NCBI RefSeq assembly: GCF_000738675.1
Contig: NZ_JPUX01000001.1
Span: forward strand, 2,976,001-3,040,000
DNA: 64,000 nucleotides
Direction of reading: 5' to 3'
Source: Serratia nematodiphila DZ0503SBS1
GTDB taxonomy: Bacteria > Pseudomonadota > Gammaproteobacteria > Enterobacterales > Enterobacteriaceae
Below, one piece after another: positions 44,452 through 52,805 of the stretch (the stretch's first letter is position 1; each line of letters begins with the position of its first letter). The notes below the pieces were generated by a model. It saw only the letters and a program-made list of their open reading frames with translations. It made no database searches and had not been told where the DNA came from. The translations under genes and the position numbers were made by a program.

Positions 44452-44849
44452 TGTTCAGCCATATGCTGGACACCAACATTGTTATCTATGTCATCAAGCG
44501 CCGGCCGCTGGAAGTGCTGGAGGCGTTCAATCGCTATGCGGGCAAAATGGTCATTTCGTCGGTCACCTATGGCGAATTGGTTCACGGAGTGGAGAAAAGC
44601 TCGCGTCCGGCGGTTAACGCCAGAGTGGTTGAGGATTTTGTCTCCCGATTGGACATTCTCGATTACGGCGCCAAAGCGGCTTCGCACTACGGCAACATTC
44701 GGGCTGCGCTGGAACGTCAGGGAACGCCTATTGGCGTAAACGATCTGCATATCGCCGGGCATGCGCGCAGCGAAGGATTGATTCTGGTGACCAATAACCG
44801 ACGCGAATTTGAGCGCGTTGATGGCTTACGGCTGGAAAATTGGCTGTAA
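44451..44849 (+). CDS. vapC: VapC-type PIN-domain toxin
   Basis: 132 residues from the ATG at 44451. PIN endonuclease with the acidic active site visible: Asp7 in HMLDTNIVIYV, Glu in SSVTYGELVHGVE, Asp in GVNDLHIAGHA and the LVTNNRREFERVDGL end. VapC enzymes of enterobacteria typically cut initiator tRNA; the target here is unknown. Coupled to vapB by overlap. Confidence 0.93.
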   Translation: MFSHMLDTNIVIYVIKRRPLEVLEAFNRYAGKMVISSVTYGELVHGVEKSSRPAVNARVVEDFVSRLDILDYGAKAASHYGNIRAALERQGTPIGVNDLHIAGHARSEGLILVTNNRREFERVDGLRLENWL

Positions 44850-44868
44850 CGTCTCCCCCTTGATTGCC

Positions 44869-44913
44869 TCATCCCCTAAATAACCCGCCTTTTTCCCCGT
44901 TGTTCCCCCAATG
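44869..44913 (+). promoter_or_regulatory. Possible FlhD4C2 box upstream of flhB
   Basis: CCCTAAATAACC followed, at suitable spacing, by CGTTGTTCCCCCAATG resembles the two FlhD4C2 half-sites. Position is right for the class II flhBAE promoter, 66 bases before flhB. The match is partial. Confidence 0.4.
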
Positions 44914-44978
44914 ACATCGCCATTTTTTTGGCATGCTGACCGCCATTCTTTACCCTCCCGACACAGGAACGGCGTTTC

Positions 44979-46130
44979 GTGGCTGAAGACAGCGATCTGG
45001 AAAAAAGCGAGGCCCCCACGCCCCACAGGCTGGAGAAGGCGCGTGAAGACGGCCAGATCCCGCGCTCGCGCGAGCTGACCTCGGTACTGATGCTGCTCTC
45101 GGGCCTGGCGATTATCCTGATGTCCGGCAGCAACATGGCGCAACAGCTGGCGGCGATGCTCACGCAAGGTCTGAACTTCGATCACGGCATGGTCAGCAAC
45201 GATAAACAGATGCTGCGCCAATTGGGCATGTTGCTGCGCCAGGCGGTGCTGGCGCTGCTGCCGATCATGGCGGGGCTGGTGCTGGTGGCGCTCGCCGCGC
45301 CGATGTTGCTGGGGGGCATTTTGTTCAGCGGCAAGTCGATCAAGTTCGATTTGAAGCGGCTGAACCCGCTATCCGGGTTGAAGCGCATCTTTTCTACCCA
45401 GGTGCTGGCCGAGCTGCTGAAAGGGATCCTGAAAGCGACGCTGGTTGGTTGGGTGACCGGCCTCTATTTGTGGCACAACTGGGCGGCGATGCTGCATCTG
45501 ATGACCCAGCAGCCGCTCGATGCGCTGGGCAACGCGCTGCAGATGATCCTGTTCTGCGGTTTTCTGGTGGTGCTGGGGCTGACGCCGATGGTGGCATTCG
45601 ACGTGTTTTATCAGCTGTGGAGTCACTTCAAGAAGCTGAAGATGACCAAGCAGGATATTCGCGACGAGTTCAAAGACCAGGAAGGGGACCCGCACGTCAA
45701 GGGACGCATTCGTCAGCAGCAGCGGGCGATCGCCCGGCGCCGCATGATGGCCGACGTGCCCAAGGCGGACGTGATCGTCACCAACCCGACGCACTACGCC
45801 GTCGCGTTGCAGTACAACGACAAAAAAATGAGTGCGCCGAAAGTGCTGGCCAAAGGGGCTGGCGAAATCGCCTTGCGCATTCGCGAACTTGGCGCGGAAC
45901 ACCGCATCCCGATGCTGGAGGCGCCGCCGCTGGCGCGCGCGCTGTATCGGCACAGCGAGATCGGCCAGCATATTCCGGCCACCCTGTATGCCGCGGTCGC
46001 CGAGGTGCTGGCCTGGGTGTACCAACTGCGCCGCTGGCGGCGTGAGGGCGGCCTGATCCCGAAAAAACCTGAACGTTTACCGGTGCCGGAAGCACTGGAT
46101 TTTGCAAAAGAGAGTGACTCTGATGGCTAA
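44979..46130 (+). CDS. flhB: FlhB, flagellar export substrate-specificity switch
   Basis: 383 residues from a GTG (AGGAA upstream); MAEDSDLEKSEAPTPHRLEKAREDGQIPRSRE is the normal FlhB start. Four membrane helices, then a cytoplasmic domain with the autocleavage site NPTH (VIVTNPTHYAVALQY). Controls the change from rod/hook to filament export. Overlaps flhA by eight bases. Confidence 0.97.
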   Translation: MAEDSDLEKSEAPTPHRLEKAREDGQIPRSRELTSVLMLLSGLAIILMSGSNMAQQLAAMLTQGLNFDHGMVSNDKQMLRQLGMLLRQAVLALLPIMAGLVLVALAAPMLLGGILFSGKSIKFDLKRLNPLSGLKRIFSTQVLAELLKGILKATLVGWVTGLYLWHNWAAMLHLMTQQPLDALGNALQMILFCGFLVVLGLTPMVAFDVFYQLWSHFKKLKMTKQDIRDEFKDQEGDPHVKGRIRQQQRAIARRRMMADVPKADVIVTNPTHYAVALQYNDKKMSAPKVLAKGAGEIALRIRELGAEHRIPMLEAPPLARALYRHSEIGQHIPATLYAAVAEVLAWVYQLRRWRREGGLIPKKPERLPVPEALDFAKESDSDG

Positions 46131-48201
46131 TTTGGCCTCCCTGCTTCGTTTGCCGGGCAATTTTAAAGATACGCAGTGGCAGGTGCTGGCCGGCCCGGTG
46201 CTGATCCTGCTGATCCTGTCGATGATGGTGTTGCCGTTGCCGGCGTTTATCCTCGACCTGCTGTTTACCTTCAACATCGCGCTGTCGATCATGGTGCTGC
46301 TGGTGGCGATGTTCACCCAGCGCACGCTCGAATTCGCCGCCTTCCCGACCATCCTGCTGTTCTCCACATTGCTGCGTTTGTCGCTCAACGTCGCGTCGAC
46401 GCGCATCATCTTGCTGGAAGGGCACACCGGCTCCGCCGCCGCCGGCCGCGTGGTGGAAGCCTTCGGCCACTTCCTGGTGGGGGGCAACTTCGCCATTGGC
46501 ATCGTGGTGTTCATCATCCTGGTGCTGATTAACTTCATGGTGATCACCAAAGGGGCGGGGCGTATCGCCGAAGTGGGCGCGCGCTTCGTGCTGGACGGCA
46601 TGCCGGGTAAACAGATGGCGATCGACGCCGATCTGAACGCCGGCCTGATCGGTGAAGACGAAGCGAAGAAACGCCGCGCCGAAGTGACCCAGGAGGCCGA
46701 CTTTTACGGCTCAATGGACGGCGCCAGTAAATTCGTGCGCGGCGACGCCATCGCCGGCCTGATGATCATGGTGCTGAACGTAGTCGGCGGCCTGTTGGTC
46801 GGCGTGGTGCAACATGGCATGGAGCTGGGGGCGGCGGCGGAAAGCTATACGCTGCTGACCATCGGTGACGGCCTGGTGGCGCAGATCCCGGCGTTGGTGA
46901 TCTCCACTGCCGCCGGCGTCATCGTCACCCGCGTCGCGACCGATCAGGACGTCGGCGAGCAGATGGTTGGCCAGCTGTTCAACAATCCGCGCGTGATGCT
47001 GCTGAGCGCCGGGGTGCTGGGGCTGTTGGGCCTGGTGCCGGGCATGCCGAACCTGGTGTTCCTGCTGTTTACCGCGGCTCTGCTGGGCCTGGCCTGGTGG
47101 CTGCGCGGCCGTGAACAACAGGCGCCGAAGACGGTAGAGGCGCCGGTGATGCCAGAGAATCCGCAGGCCGCCGAAGCCAGCTGGGCCGACGTGCAGTTGG
47201 AAGACCCGCTGGGGATGGAAGTAGGCTACCGGCTGATTCCGATGGTCGATTTTCAGCAGAACGGCGAACTGCTTGGGCGTATTCGCGGTATCCGCAAGAA
47301 ATTCGCCCAGGACATGGGCTATCTGCCGCCGGTGGTGCACATTCGCGACAACCTGGAACTGCCGCCTGCCAGCTACCGTATCCTGATGAAAGGCGTCGAG
47401 ATCGGCAGCGGTGAAGCGCAGCCGGGCCGCTGGCTGGCGATCAACCCCGGCAATGCCATAGGCGAGCTGGCGGGTGATAAAACCGTCGATCCGGCCTTTG
47501 GGCTCGAGGCGGTATGGATCGACAGCGCCTTGCGCGAACAGGCGCAGATCCAGGGCTTTACCGTGGTGGAAGCCAGCACCGTGGTGGCGACGCACCTCAA
47601 TCACCTGATTGGCCAGTTCGCCAGCGAGCTGTTCGGCCGCCAGGAGACCCAACAGCTGTTGGATCGCGTGTCGCAGGAGATGCCGAAGCTGACCGAAGAC
47701 TTCGTGCCGGGCGTGGTGTCGCTGACGACGCTGCACAAGGTGCTGCAAAATCTGCTGGCCGAGCGCGTGTCCATTCGCGATATGCGCACCATCGTCGAAA
47801 CGCTGGCGGAACATGCCCCGGCGCAGAGCGATCCTTATGAATTGACCACCGTGGTGCGAGTGGCGCTGGGCAGGGCGATCACGCAGCAGTGGTTCCCGGG
47901 CAACGGCGAGATTCAGGTTATCGGCCTGGATACCCAGTTGGAGCGTCTGTTGCTGCAGGCGTTGCAGGGCGGCGGCGGTCTGGAGCCGGGGCTGGCTGAC
48001 CGTCTGCTGGAGCAGGCGCGTCAGGCGCTGCAACGGCAAGAGATGCTCAGCGCGCCGCCGGTACTGTTGGTTAACCATGCGCTGCGTCCTTTACTGGCGC
48101 GCTTCCTGCGTCGCAGCCTGCCGCAGCTCGTGGTGCTGTCCAACCTGGAGATCAACGACGATCGCCAGATTCGCATGACCTCGACCATTGGAGCCGCCTG
48201 A
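46123..48201 (+). CDS. flhA: FlhA, flagellar export gate
   Basis: 692 residues from the ATG at 46123, the same length and start as in E. coli (MANLASLLRLPGNFKDTQWQVLAGP). Eight N-terminal membrane helices with the FHIPEP-type region (GAGRIAEVGARFVLDGMPGKQMAIDADLNAGLI) and a large cytoplasmic domain that docks export chaperones. The start overlaps flhB and the stop overlaps flhE. Confidence 0.97.
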   Translation: MANLASLLRLPGNFKDTQWQVLAGPVLILLILSMMVLPLPAFILDLLFTFNIALSIMVLLVAMFTQRTLEFAAFPTILLFSTLLRLSLNVASTRIILLEGHTGSAAAGRVVEAFGHFLVGGNFAIGIVVFIILVLINFMVITKGAGRIAEVGARFVLDGMPGKQMAIDADLNAGLIGEDEAKKRRAEVTQEADFYGSMDGASKFVRGDAIAGLMIMVLNVVGGLLVGVVQHGMELGAAAESYTLLTIGDGLVAQIPALVISTAAGVIVTRVATDQDVGEQMVGQLFNNPRVMLLSAGVLGLLGLVPGMPNLVFLLFTAALLGLAWWLRGREQQAPKTVEAPVMPENPQAAEASWADVQLEDPLGMEVGYRLIPMVDFQQNGELLGRIRGIRKKFAQDMGYLPPVVHIRDNLELPPASYRILMKGVEIGSGEAQPGRWLAINPGNAIGELAGDKTVDPAFGLEAVWIDSALREQAQIQGFTVVEASTVVATHLNHLIGQFASELFGRQETQQLLDRVSQEMPKLTEDFVPGVVSLTTLHKVLQNLLAERVSIRDMRTIVETLAEHAPAQSDPYELTTVVRVALGRAITQQWFPGNGEIQVIGLDTQLERLLLQALQGGGGLEPGLADRLLEQARQALQRQEMLSAPPVLLVNHALRPLLARFLRRSLPQLVVLSNLEINDDRQIRMTSTIGAA

Positions 48202-48605
48202 TGAAACGCTGTCTGTCCTTGTTGTGTTTGCTGGCGCCGCTAGCCGCCGGCGCGGTGTCCGGCTCCTGGGTGGCTGAAGGGGCGGGGGTCACGCTGGAAC
48301 AGGGCGGGATGCGCGATGAATCCGCCGCTTTGCGGCCGCCGAACGCGCTGCCGGATGCCCATGCGCGCATCACCAGCGTCAGCTGGCGCTACCGTTTGCT
48401 GGGGCCGGAGCCAGTGGGGCTGCAGGCCCAGCTTTGCACGGTAAACCGCTGCATTCCGCTCGGCGGCGGCAGCGGCAGCAGCATCGGTCTGCAGGGCGAG
48501 CCGGCCAATGCGGAATTGCGCTTTGTCTATTACGTGCAGTCGCAAGGCGGGCTGAATCCGCCGCTGCGGGTGATTGGCAATCAGGTGATCGTCAATTATC
48601 AGTAA
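48201..48605 (+). CDS. flhE: FlhE, periplasmic flagellar accessory protein
   Basis: 134 residues with a signal peptide (MKRCLSLLCLLAPLAAGAV). Mature protein with GSWVAEGAGVTLEQGG, WRYRLLGPEPVGLQAQLC and a final VIGNQVIVNYQ, as in enterobacterial FlhE. Linked to swarming and to preventing proton leak through the export gate. Last gene of flhBAE; the convergent antitoxin gene follows after two bases. Confidence 0.93.
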   Translation: MKRCLSLLCLLAPLAAGAVSGSWVAEGAGVTLEQGGMRDESAALRPPNALPDAHARITSVSWRYRLLGPEPVGLQAQLCTVNRCIPLGGGSGSSIGLQGEPANAELRFVYYVQSQGGLNPPLRVIGNQVIVNYQ

Positions 48606-48607
48606 CA

Positions 48608-48910
48608 TCAGGCCAGAATTTGCAGGCCGTTGCGTTCCACCAGCGTCAGCAGTTTCATCGCGGCGGAGTTCGGTTGCGCTTCGCCGCGCTCCCATTTCTG
48701 CACCGCCTTTTTGCTGACGTTGAGATACAGCGCAAACACCGGCTGACTGACGTTTTCCCGTTCGCGCAACGCGCGGATCTCGGCCGGCCCGAACTGCTTC
48801 ACCGGCCGCAGGCACAGCATGTCGAAAGTGCGCATGGTCACGTCGTCGACGAAACCGGCGCGGTGCAGGCCCTGAACTTCCTGGTGGATCGATTTCAGCA
48901 TCTTGCTCAT
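48608..48910 (-). CDS. HigA-like antitoxin (helix-turn-helix)
   Basis: 100 residues. A C-terminal helix-turn-helix (FGPAEIRALRERENVSQPVFALYLNVSKKAVQKWERGEAQP) of the Xre/NadS kind follows a short N-terminal segment that likely binds the toxin. It overlaps the toxin gene by four bases (ATGA), toxin first, as in higBA operons. It would neutralise the toxin and bind the operon palindrome. Confidence 0.88.
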   Translation of the reverse strand: MSKMLKSIHQEVQGLHRAGFVDDVTMRTFDMLCLRPVKQFGPAEIRALRERENVSQPVFALYLNVSKKAVQKWERGEAQPNSAAMKLLTLVERNGLQILA

Positions 48911-49278
48911 AGTTGTAACCTTATTAATTCCCCGCAGTTGACCAGCTGATACAGTCTGAATGGTGAATAATCCAGATACAGCGCCGCCAAATGCCGCCAG
49001 GAAATTAACTCCTCCTGATTGATGTTGTCTCTTTCGTTTTTGGCAAAGCCATACATGAAAAAAATCCTGCCTTCATTTGCCGTTGCGATTAATACCCGAT
49101 ACCCGCGCCGTTTCCCACTCCCCATCCGGGCGAGGCGTTTTTTGTAAACGCAACCACCGAGATTGGCGTCATACAGCTGATTTTGCATCTCTCGCGCCGC
49201 TTTCACTATCGTGGCATCACTGATGCGTTCATCGCCGGCAAATGTCTGGAAGGCTTTTGTGAGATAAATGTCGGTCAT
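48907..49278 (-). CDS. RelE/HigB-like toxin
   Basis: 123 residues of the RelE/DUF1044 group: DATIVKAAREMQNQLYDANLGGCVYKKRLARMGSGKRRGYRVLIATANEGRIFFMYGFAKNERDNI. The KR-rich strand, the RGYRVL core and FAKNER are typical of toxins that cut mRNA on the ribosome. GGAG precedes the ATG. Toxin-antitoxin order is reversed relative to most type II systems, as in higBA. Confidence 0.88.
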   Translation of the reverse strand: MTDIYLTKAFQTFAGDERISDATIVKAAREMQNQLYDANLGGCVYKKRLARMGSGKRRGYRVLIATANEGRIFFMYGFAKNERDNINQEELISWRHLAALYLDYSPFRLYQLVNCGELIRLQL

Positions 49279-49298
49279 TCACTCTCCGTGTGAAAATA

Positions 49299-49313
49299 TA
49301 CCCTTAATGGGTA
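49299..49313. promoter_or_regulatory. Inverted repeat upstream of the higBA-like operon
   Basis: TACCC-TTAAT-GGGTA lies 21-35 bases before the toxin ATG. Likely operator for the antitoxin. Confidence 0.5.
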
Positions 49314-49507
49314 CAGATCAAGATGTTTAACGACCGAGCTAAGATGACGAAACAGGCAGTGATAGGGAACAGGTAAATATCCGTTCTGCGCAGCCTGGCG
49401 CATAACGTTAAGGGAATTCAGGAGGTGATAGGGAGAAAATGCGACGGGATGCGCAGAAGCCGGTGAACGCATGCCCGGTGATAGGCTCACCGGGCAAATG
49501 AGTCAGG

Positions 49508-49942
49508 TCAAACGCCGATTTTTCTGCCGAGCAGGCTGCCGGCGTGCGACTGGCCGTCCGGGCCATACAGCGATTTGTTGTTTTTGCTGAGGATGGCCAG
49601 CGCCTGAGCGTTATGGTCGATCTGCTGATTGAGCAACAGGCCGTTGTGCTGGTTCTTTTCGCGCAGCGTTTGGCTCAGCAATTGAACGCGCTGCCAACGA
49701 TCGGCCAGGGGCGCTTGGCTGGCATAGGGGGCGCGTTGTCCGCAGGTTTTTTCCTGCCCCAGGCGTTGTTGTTCGAGATAAGCGACCGTCGCCAGCAGTT
49801 GGCTTTTTGCATCGGTGACGCGCTGCAAGGCCACGCCCGGCAACTGGCCGGAGCACAGCAAGTCGTGCTCTTCCTCCAGCACGCCATTGAGCGCCTGCAG
49901 CGTTTCCAACAGTTTATCCAGCAGTTGTGCCAGCTTTTCCAT
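49508..49942 (-). CDS. flgN: FlgN, export chaperone for FlgK and FlgL
   Basis: 144 residues, mostly long helices (MEKLAQLLDKLLETLQALNGVLEEEHDLL ... REKNQHNGLLLNQQIDHNAQALAILSK), as in FlgN. Binds hook-filament junction proteins FlgK and FlgL in the cytoplasm and brings them to the export gate. Follows flgM with a 39-base gap. The region after it (toward 49314) has no further flagellar gene. Confidence 0.93.
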   Translation of the reverse strand: MEKLAQLLDKLLETLQALNGVLEEEHDLLCSGQLPGVALQRVTDAKSQLLATVAYLEQQRLGQEKTCGQRAPYASQAPLADRWQRVQLLSQTLREKNQHNGLLLNQQIDHNAQALAILSKNNKSLYGPDGQSHAGSLLGRKIGV

Positions 49943-49981
49943 AGTAATGACTTATCCTTTACCGCTACTCGCCGCGCGCTG

Positions 49982-50293
49982 TCAGTCGCGTCCGGCGATC
50001 CATTGAACATCGCTCTGCGCGTCTTGCAGCAGCGCATCGGCGATTTTGCCGGCGTCCATCTTCAGTTCACCGTTGCGGATCGCCTGTTTGATGGCCTCGA
50101 CCCGACCCATATCGATATCCTGGGTGCCAGGCTGCATCAGGCGCGCCTGCGCCTCGCTCAGTTTGACCTGCGTGCCGCTGACGGCGGTTTCGGCCACGGC
50201 GGCCTTGCGCGGTTGGAGCGGGTTGTCGGCCGGGGTTTCACGCGGTTGCACAGTGGAAACCGGCTGTAACCGCTGGGTGCGATCGATACTCAT
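49982..50293 (-). CDS. flgM: FlgM, anti-sigma-28 factor
   Basis: 103 residues. Disordered N-terminal half ([19 protein letters not shown]) and a helical C-terminal half ([41 protein letters not shown]) that binds FliA. FlgM is exported through the completed hook, freeing sigma-28. Transcribed from its own sigma-28 promoter, which closes the feedback loop. Confidence 0.96.
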   Translation of the reverse strand: MSIDRTQRLQPVSTVQPRETPADNPLQPRKAAVAETAVSGTQVKLSEAQARLMQPGTQDIDMGRVEAIKQAIRNGELKMDAGKIADALLQDAQSDVQWIAGRD

Positions 50294-50390
50294 GGTCCAT
50301 CTCCGTTTACGCCGTGACCGCTCGCGGGCGACGACGCTGCAATGAAAGTGTTGCGGCCCTGGTGGCCAATAAAATGCTGCTTGATTTGTC

Positions 50391-50417
50391 TTATCGGCAA
50401 GGTTGGCGGAACCTTTA
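50391..50417 (-). promoter_or_regulatory. Sigma-28 promoter of flgMN
   Basis: On the minus strand TAAAGGTT (50417-50410), 11 bases, GCCGATAA (50398-50391): 15 of 16 consensus positions, about 98 bases before flgM. Confidence 0.92.
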
Positions 50418-50422
50418 CTTTT

Positions 50423-51097
50423 TTATAACGTAATGCGGATCGCGCCGTCGTCCCCGACCACGCCGCTGACGATCTGCCCGGAGGCCATGCGTACCCGCAC
50501 GCTGTCTTCGGCGGCGGCGTTGTTCATCGCTTTACCTGCACCGCTGATGCTGAATCCTTCGCCCTGGGCGTTGACCTGCACCGGTTGCCCAGCCTTGATA
50601 ATCCAGGCGCGGCGCAGCATGGCGAGGGTCAGCGGCTGACCGGGGCTGATGTTGCGCAGGCTGACGGCGCCTAGCGCTTTGCCCGCTTCGGTCAGCGCGC
50701 GCGGCGGCAGGGTATCGAGCCGGCCTTCTTTCAACGCCAGATCCGCCGCCGTCAACCGGCTGCCGGCGCTGATGCCGCGCGCCGAAACGAGATAGCGGCC
50801 GAACACCTGCACCTGCGTCTGGATAAAACGCCTCTCCTGGCCACAGCGCGCCGAAATGCTGACGTTGCCGCCGATCCGCGCGTTGGGCGACAGCGACAGC
50901 TGCGGCAGTTCGCAAGCGGGCCATTGGTTCGGCGGCGTGCGCACCCGCACTTTTACCTGTACCGGTTCGCCGCTGAACTTGCCTTGGATGAAGCTTTCGA
51001 TTTGCGTCGCCAGATCGTCGGCGCGCGCGTTCAGACTGCATAGCAGGCCGATAAGCAGCAGCATTTTACCTTTCATCGTCATCTTCTCAAGCTTCAT
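50423..51097 (-). CDS. flgA: FlgA, P-ring assembly chaperone
   Basis: 224 residues as drawn; ATG codons at 51082 and 51076 are also possible starts (a GAGA motif precedes 51076) and would leave a shorter signal peptide (MKGKMLLLIGLLCSLNARA). The mature part has a SAF-like domain with VSARGISAGSRLTAADLALKEGRLDTLPP and a C-terminal VRMASGQIVSGVVGDDGAIRI. Works in the periplasm with FlgI. Divergent from flgB. Confidence 0.95.
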   Translation of the reverse strand: MKLEKMTMKGKMLLLIGLLCSLNARADDLATQIESFIQGKFSGEPVQVKVRVRTPPNQWPACELPQLSLSPNARIGGNVSISARCGQERRFIQTQVQVFGRYLVSARGISAGSRLTAADLALKEGRLDTLPPRALTEAGKALGAVSLRNISPGQPLTLAMLRRAWIIKAGQPVQVNAQGEGFSISGAGKAMNNAAAEDSVRVRMASGQIVSGVVGDDGAIRITL

Positions 51098-51135
51098 CGG
51101 GATACGCGTAAGTGTACCCGCAGCGCGCGCAGGCT

Positions 51136-51177
51136 AAGCAGATAAATAGCGCCCCATTTTGCGTTTATTCCCGCGAT
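51136..51177. promoter_or_regulatory. FlhD4C2-binding site between flgA and flgB
   Basis: AAGCAGATAAATAGCG (51136-51151) and CGTTTATTCCCGCGAT (51162-51177), ten bases apart, fit the two inverted FlhD4C2 half-sites. Serves the divergent class II promoters of flgAMN and flgB operons. Confidence 0.65.
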
Positions 51178-51236
51178 AGGGTGGCGCAGGGGGCGTTTAT
51201 GCTGTCGACTCCAAATTCTAACCTCGCGGAGGGAGC

Positions 51237-51650
51237 ATGCTCGACAAACTGGACGCGGCTCTGCGCTTTGGCCAAGAGGCGCTGAACTTGCGCGCCCAGC
51301 GGCAGGAAATTCTGGCCGCCAACATCGCCAACGCAGACACGCCGGGTTATCAGGCGCGGGATATCGATTTCGCCAGCCAATTGAACAAAGTGCTGGAACA
51401 GGGGCGCGTCAGCGGCAACGGCATGGCGCTCAACCTGACGGCGGCGCGCCACATCCCGGCGCAGACCCTGCAGCCGCCGCAGCTCGATCTGTTGTACCGG
51501 GTGCCGGACCAGCCGTCGATGGACGGTAACACGGTGGACATGGATCGCGAACGCACCAATTTTGCCGATAACAGCCTGAAATATCAGACCGACCTGACGC
51601 TGCTCAACGGTCAGATCAAAGGGATGATGTCCGTGCTGCAACAAGGATAA
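51237..51650 (+). CDS. flgB: FlgB, proximal rod protein
   Basis: 137 residues; start [45 protein letters not shown] carries the rod-protein [11 protein letters not shown] motif. Exported as part of the rod that crosses the periplasm. First gene of flgBCDEFGHIJ, with GGAGGGAGC before the ATG. Confidence 0.96.
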   Translation: MLDKLDAALRFGQEALNLRAQRQEILAANIANADTPGYQARDIDFASQLNKVLEQGRVSGNGMALNLTAARHIPAQTLQPPQLDLLYRVPDQPSMDGNTVDMDRERTNFADNSLKYQTDLTLLNGQIKGMMSVLQQG

Positions 51651-51655
51651 GGCGC

Positions 51656-52060
51656 ATGTCTTTACTGAATATTTTTGATATCTCCGGCTCGGCGTTATCG
51701 GCGCAATCCCAGCGCATGAACGTCAGCGCCAGCAACATGGCCAACGCCGACAGCGTGACCGGCCCGGACGGCGAACCTTACCGCGCCAAGCAGGTGGTGT
51801 TCCAGGTCGCGGCGGCGCCGGGGCAACCGACCGGTGGCGTGCGCGTCGCCCAGGTGGTGGACGATCCGGCACCCGAGCGCCTGGTGTATCAGCCGGGCAA
51901 CCCGCTGGCGGACGCCAAGGGGTATGTGCGCATGCCGAACGTCGACGTGGTGGGGGAAATGGTCAACACCATCTCTGCTTCCCGCAGCTACCAGGCCAAC
52001 GTCGAGGTGCTCAACACCACCAAGTCGATGATGATGAAGACCCTGACGCTGGGTCAATAA
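51656..52060 (+). CDS. flgC: FlgC, proximal rod protein
   Basis: 134 residues, five bases after flgB. N-terminal [44 protein letters not shown] and C-terminal [39 protein letters not shown] are the typical rod/hook helices. Part of the proximal rod. Confidence 0.97.
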   Translation: MSLLNIFDISGSALSAQSQRMNVSASNMANADSVTGPDGEPYRAKQVVFQVAAAPGQPTGGVRVAQVVDDPAPERLVYQPGNPLADAKGYVRMPNVDVVGEMVNTISASRSYQANVEVLNTTKSMMMKTLTLGQ

Positions 52061-52073
52061 CCGGAGATATTCC

Positions 52074-52751
52074 ATGTCAGTCTCCCCGACGACCAAGCCG
52101 TCGCTGGACGATACCGTCCTCGGCGCCAATGGCAAAAATACCAACAGCCAGGATCTGCACAACAGCTTCCTGACGCTGCTGGTCGCGCAGTTGAAAAACC
52201 AGGATCCGACCAATCCGATGCAGAACAACGAGCTGACGTCGCAGCTGGCGCAGATCAACACCGTTCAGGGTATCGAAAAGCTTAACACCACGCTGGGGTC
52301 GATCTCCGGCCAGATCAACAGCAACCAATCGCTGCAGGCCACCGCGCTGATCGGTCACGGCGTGATGGTGCCGGGCAACAACATTCTGGTCGGCAGCAAG
52401 GACGGCAAGGTCAGCACCACGCCGTTCGGCGTGGAACTGGAGCGCGCCGCCGATCAGGTGACCGCCACCATCACCAACGCCAGCGGGCAGGTGGTGCGCA
52501 CCATTGAAATTGGCGGCCTGACCGCCGGCGTGCACGCCTTCACCTGGGACGGCTCGCTGGATGACGGCTCCACCGCGCCCGACGGCGCCTACAAAGTGGC
52601 GATTAACGCCAAAGGCAACGGCGAGCAGCTGGTGGCGCGCAGCCTGCACTTCGGGCTGGTGAACGGCGTGATCCGCGACGGCAACGGCGCCAAGCTGGAT
52701 CTCGGCCTGGCGGGCAACGCCACCCTGGAAGACGTGCGACAGATCTTATAA
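52074..52751 (+). CDS. flgD: FlgD, hook cap scaffold
   Basis: 225 residues. The N-terminal export/scaffold region (LHNSFLTLLVAQLKNQDPTNPMQNNELTSQLAQINTVQGIEKLN) is followed by a tudor-like and an Ig-like domain (GGLTAGVHAFTWDGSLDDGSTAPDGAYKVAINA). Caps the growing hook and is discarded on completion. Confidence 0.96.
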   Translation: MSVSPTTKPSLDDTVLGANGKNTNSQDLHNSFLTLLVAQLKNQDPTNPMQNNELTSQLAQINTVQGIEKLNTTLGSISGQINSNQSLQATALIGHGVMVPGNNILVGSKDGKVSTTPFGVELERAADQVTATITNASGQVVRTIEIGGLTAGVHAFTWDGSLDDGSTAPDGAYKVAINAKGNGEQLVARSLHFGLVNGVIRDGNGAKLDLGLAGNATLEDVRQIL

Positions 52752-52805
52752 CCCTAAGCATCAGGCTCAATCGGACGATAGCCTGACCACTATTCGGAGA
52801 ATAAC

